Assembly: GCF_004104055.1 (NCBI RefSeq)
Contig: NZ_QOVJ01000003.1
Location: forward strand, 124,001 to 188,000
Origin: Leeuwenhoekiella aestuarii
GTDB taxonomy: Bacteria > Bacteroidota > Bacteroidia > Flavobacteriales > Flavobacteriaceae
Reading direction: 5' to 3'
DNA length: 64,000 nucleotides
Positions 63,452 to 64,000 of this stretch are shown piece by piece (the stretch's first letter is position 1; the number at the start of each line of letters is the position of its first letter). The notes below the pieces were generated by a model. It was not told where the DNA came from. It saw only the letters and a list, made by a program, of their open reading frames with translations, and searched no databases. Made by a program: the position numbers and the translations under genes.

Positions 63452-63470
63452 AGCAATAAGTATAGGTGTG

Positions 63471-63478
63471 CAAAGATA
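63471..63478 (-). promoter_or_regulatory. -7 promoter motif for uvrA
   Basis: Minus-strand TATCTTTG matches TAnnTTTG, 20 bases before the uvrA start at 63451. Confidence 0.5.
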
Positions 63479-63572
63479 ATTTATAGTATGGATAACCCAT
63501 CAAAGATTTGCCCAACGTCCTGTTAATGTTAAAATTGTAGAAGGGGTGTTGTTTATTTGGAATGAAAGTTGT

Positions 63573-63580
63573 TATATTTG
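63573..63580 (+). promoter_or_regulatory. -7 promoter motif for the sigma factor at the window end
   Basis: TATATTTG matches TAnnTTTG; TTG at 63549-63551 lies 21 bases before it and may serve as the -33 element. A leader of about 95 bases would precede the ATG at 63682. Confidence 0.55.
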
Positions 63581-63681
63581 ACTCAATATTAACAAATAGC
63601 GAAAGGCCTATATCTGAAAATTACTTTTTAAAATTTTGACCGATCCCCAAAGGATCAACTTTAACCTACAAAAGTAATTAT

Positions 63682-64000
63682 ATGGAAGATATGTTAATAA
63701 CTGACGCAGTCCTGGTCAGCAACTACATACAGGGCGATGAAGCGGCACTTTCTGTTTTAATATCGAGACATCAACAACGCATATATAGTTTTATTTATTC
63801 TAAGGTTTACGACCGGGATGTAACTGAAGACATTTTTCAAGACACCTTTATCAAAGTAATTCGCACCTTAAAACGCGGCGGATATAACGAAGAGGGAAAG
63901 TTTTTACCCTGGGTGATGCGTATTTCGCACAATCTGGTGATTGATTATTTTAGAAAGAACAAGCGCATGCCGAAATTTGATAATACCGGCGATTTCAACA
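63682..64000 (+). CDS. ECF-type RNA polymerase sigma factor, N-terminal part (truncated by window edge)
   Basis: Opens at ATG 63682 and stays open to the end of the window. The visible 106 residues hold sigma region 2: NYIQGDEAALSVLISRHQQRIYSFIYSKVYDRDVTEDIFQDTFIKVIRTLK, then GKFLPWVMRISHNLVIDYFRKNKR. This matches RpoE-like sigma-70 factors common in Flavobacteriaceae. It is divergent from uvrA. Region 4 and any anti-sigma partner lie outside the window. Confidence 0.93.
   Translation, partial: MEDMLITDAVLVSNYIQGDEAALSVLISRHQQRIYSFIYSKVYDRDVTEDIFQDTFIKVIRTLKRGGYNEEGKFLPWVMRISHNLVIDYFRKNKRMPKFDNTGDFN

Noticed and set aside
1-64000. CRISPR arrays, rRNA and tRNA genes
   Set aside because: No regularly spaced repeats and no cloverleaf or rRNA-like sequence was noticed on reading; a covariance search was not possible.

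Overview
This AT-rich window looks like a chromosome segment of a marine-type member of the Flavobacteriaceae (Bacteroidota). The evidence is SusC/SusD-type receptors driven by a FecI-like sigma factor and a FecR anti-sigma factor, abundant lipoproteins with short MKK...C signals, a TPR-AraC regulator, S9 and M16 peptidases, laminarin- and pectin-type glycoside hydrolases, and -7 promoter motifs of the TAnnTTTG type in front of several genes. No rRNA, tRNA or CRISPR array was recognised.

Layout. 1-1421: end of a polysaccharide locus (GH3 C-terminus plus GH16 laminarinase). 1533-5568: an FAD oxidoreductase, small hypotheticals and a GH28 pectinase-like lipoprotein. 5939-16779: a TldD/TldE pair followed by a six-gene DUF4159-MoxR-DUF58-BatA-DUF4175-like-membrane protein cluster. 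17325-20880: a nitroreductase/HxlR divergent pair, then a Fur-family regulator and a P1B metal-exporting ATPase. 20902-23772 (minus): a four-gene ABC exporter/LolA-like operon. 23921-28916: AsmA-like protein, orphan barstar-like inhibitor, TPR-AraC regulator, small membrane protein, DUF1080 protein. 28917-37650: a gene-poor stretch with a decayed IS3 orfA, an S9 peptidase, a response regulator with a kinase-like protein lacking an ATPase domain, duplicated hairpin elements, a serine peptidase and a BfmA/BtgA-like protein. 37671-47368: leader ORF, ECF sigma, FecR, SusC, SusD and an M16 protease, probably an oligopeptide acquisition locus. 47685-55856: a defence-type island on the minus strand. 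56002-64000: S9 peptidase, MnmE, a repeat protein, UvrA and the start of an ECF sigma factor.

The most unusual region is 48235-54012. Four genes are fused by 1-4 base overlaps: HsdM methyltransferase, HsdS specificity subunit, an ABC/SMC-like AAA ATPase, and an HNH nuclease. No HsdR motor/nuclease subunit is present in the window. The simplest reading is that the ATPase-HNH pair, similar in architecture to Septu PtuA/PtuB, replaces or supplements HsdR as the effector of a type I-like modification system. A ParDE module with a perfect operator palindrome and a Fic gene broken by one missing base sit directly upstream.
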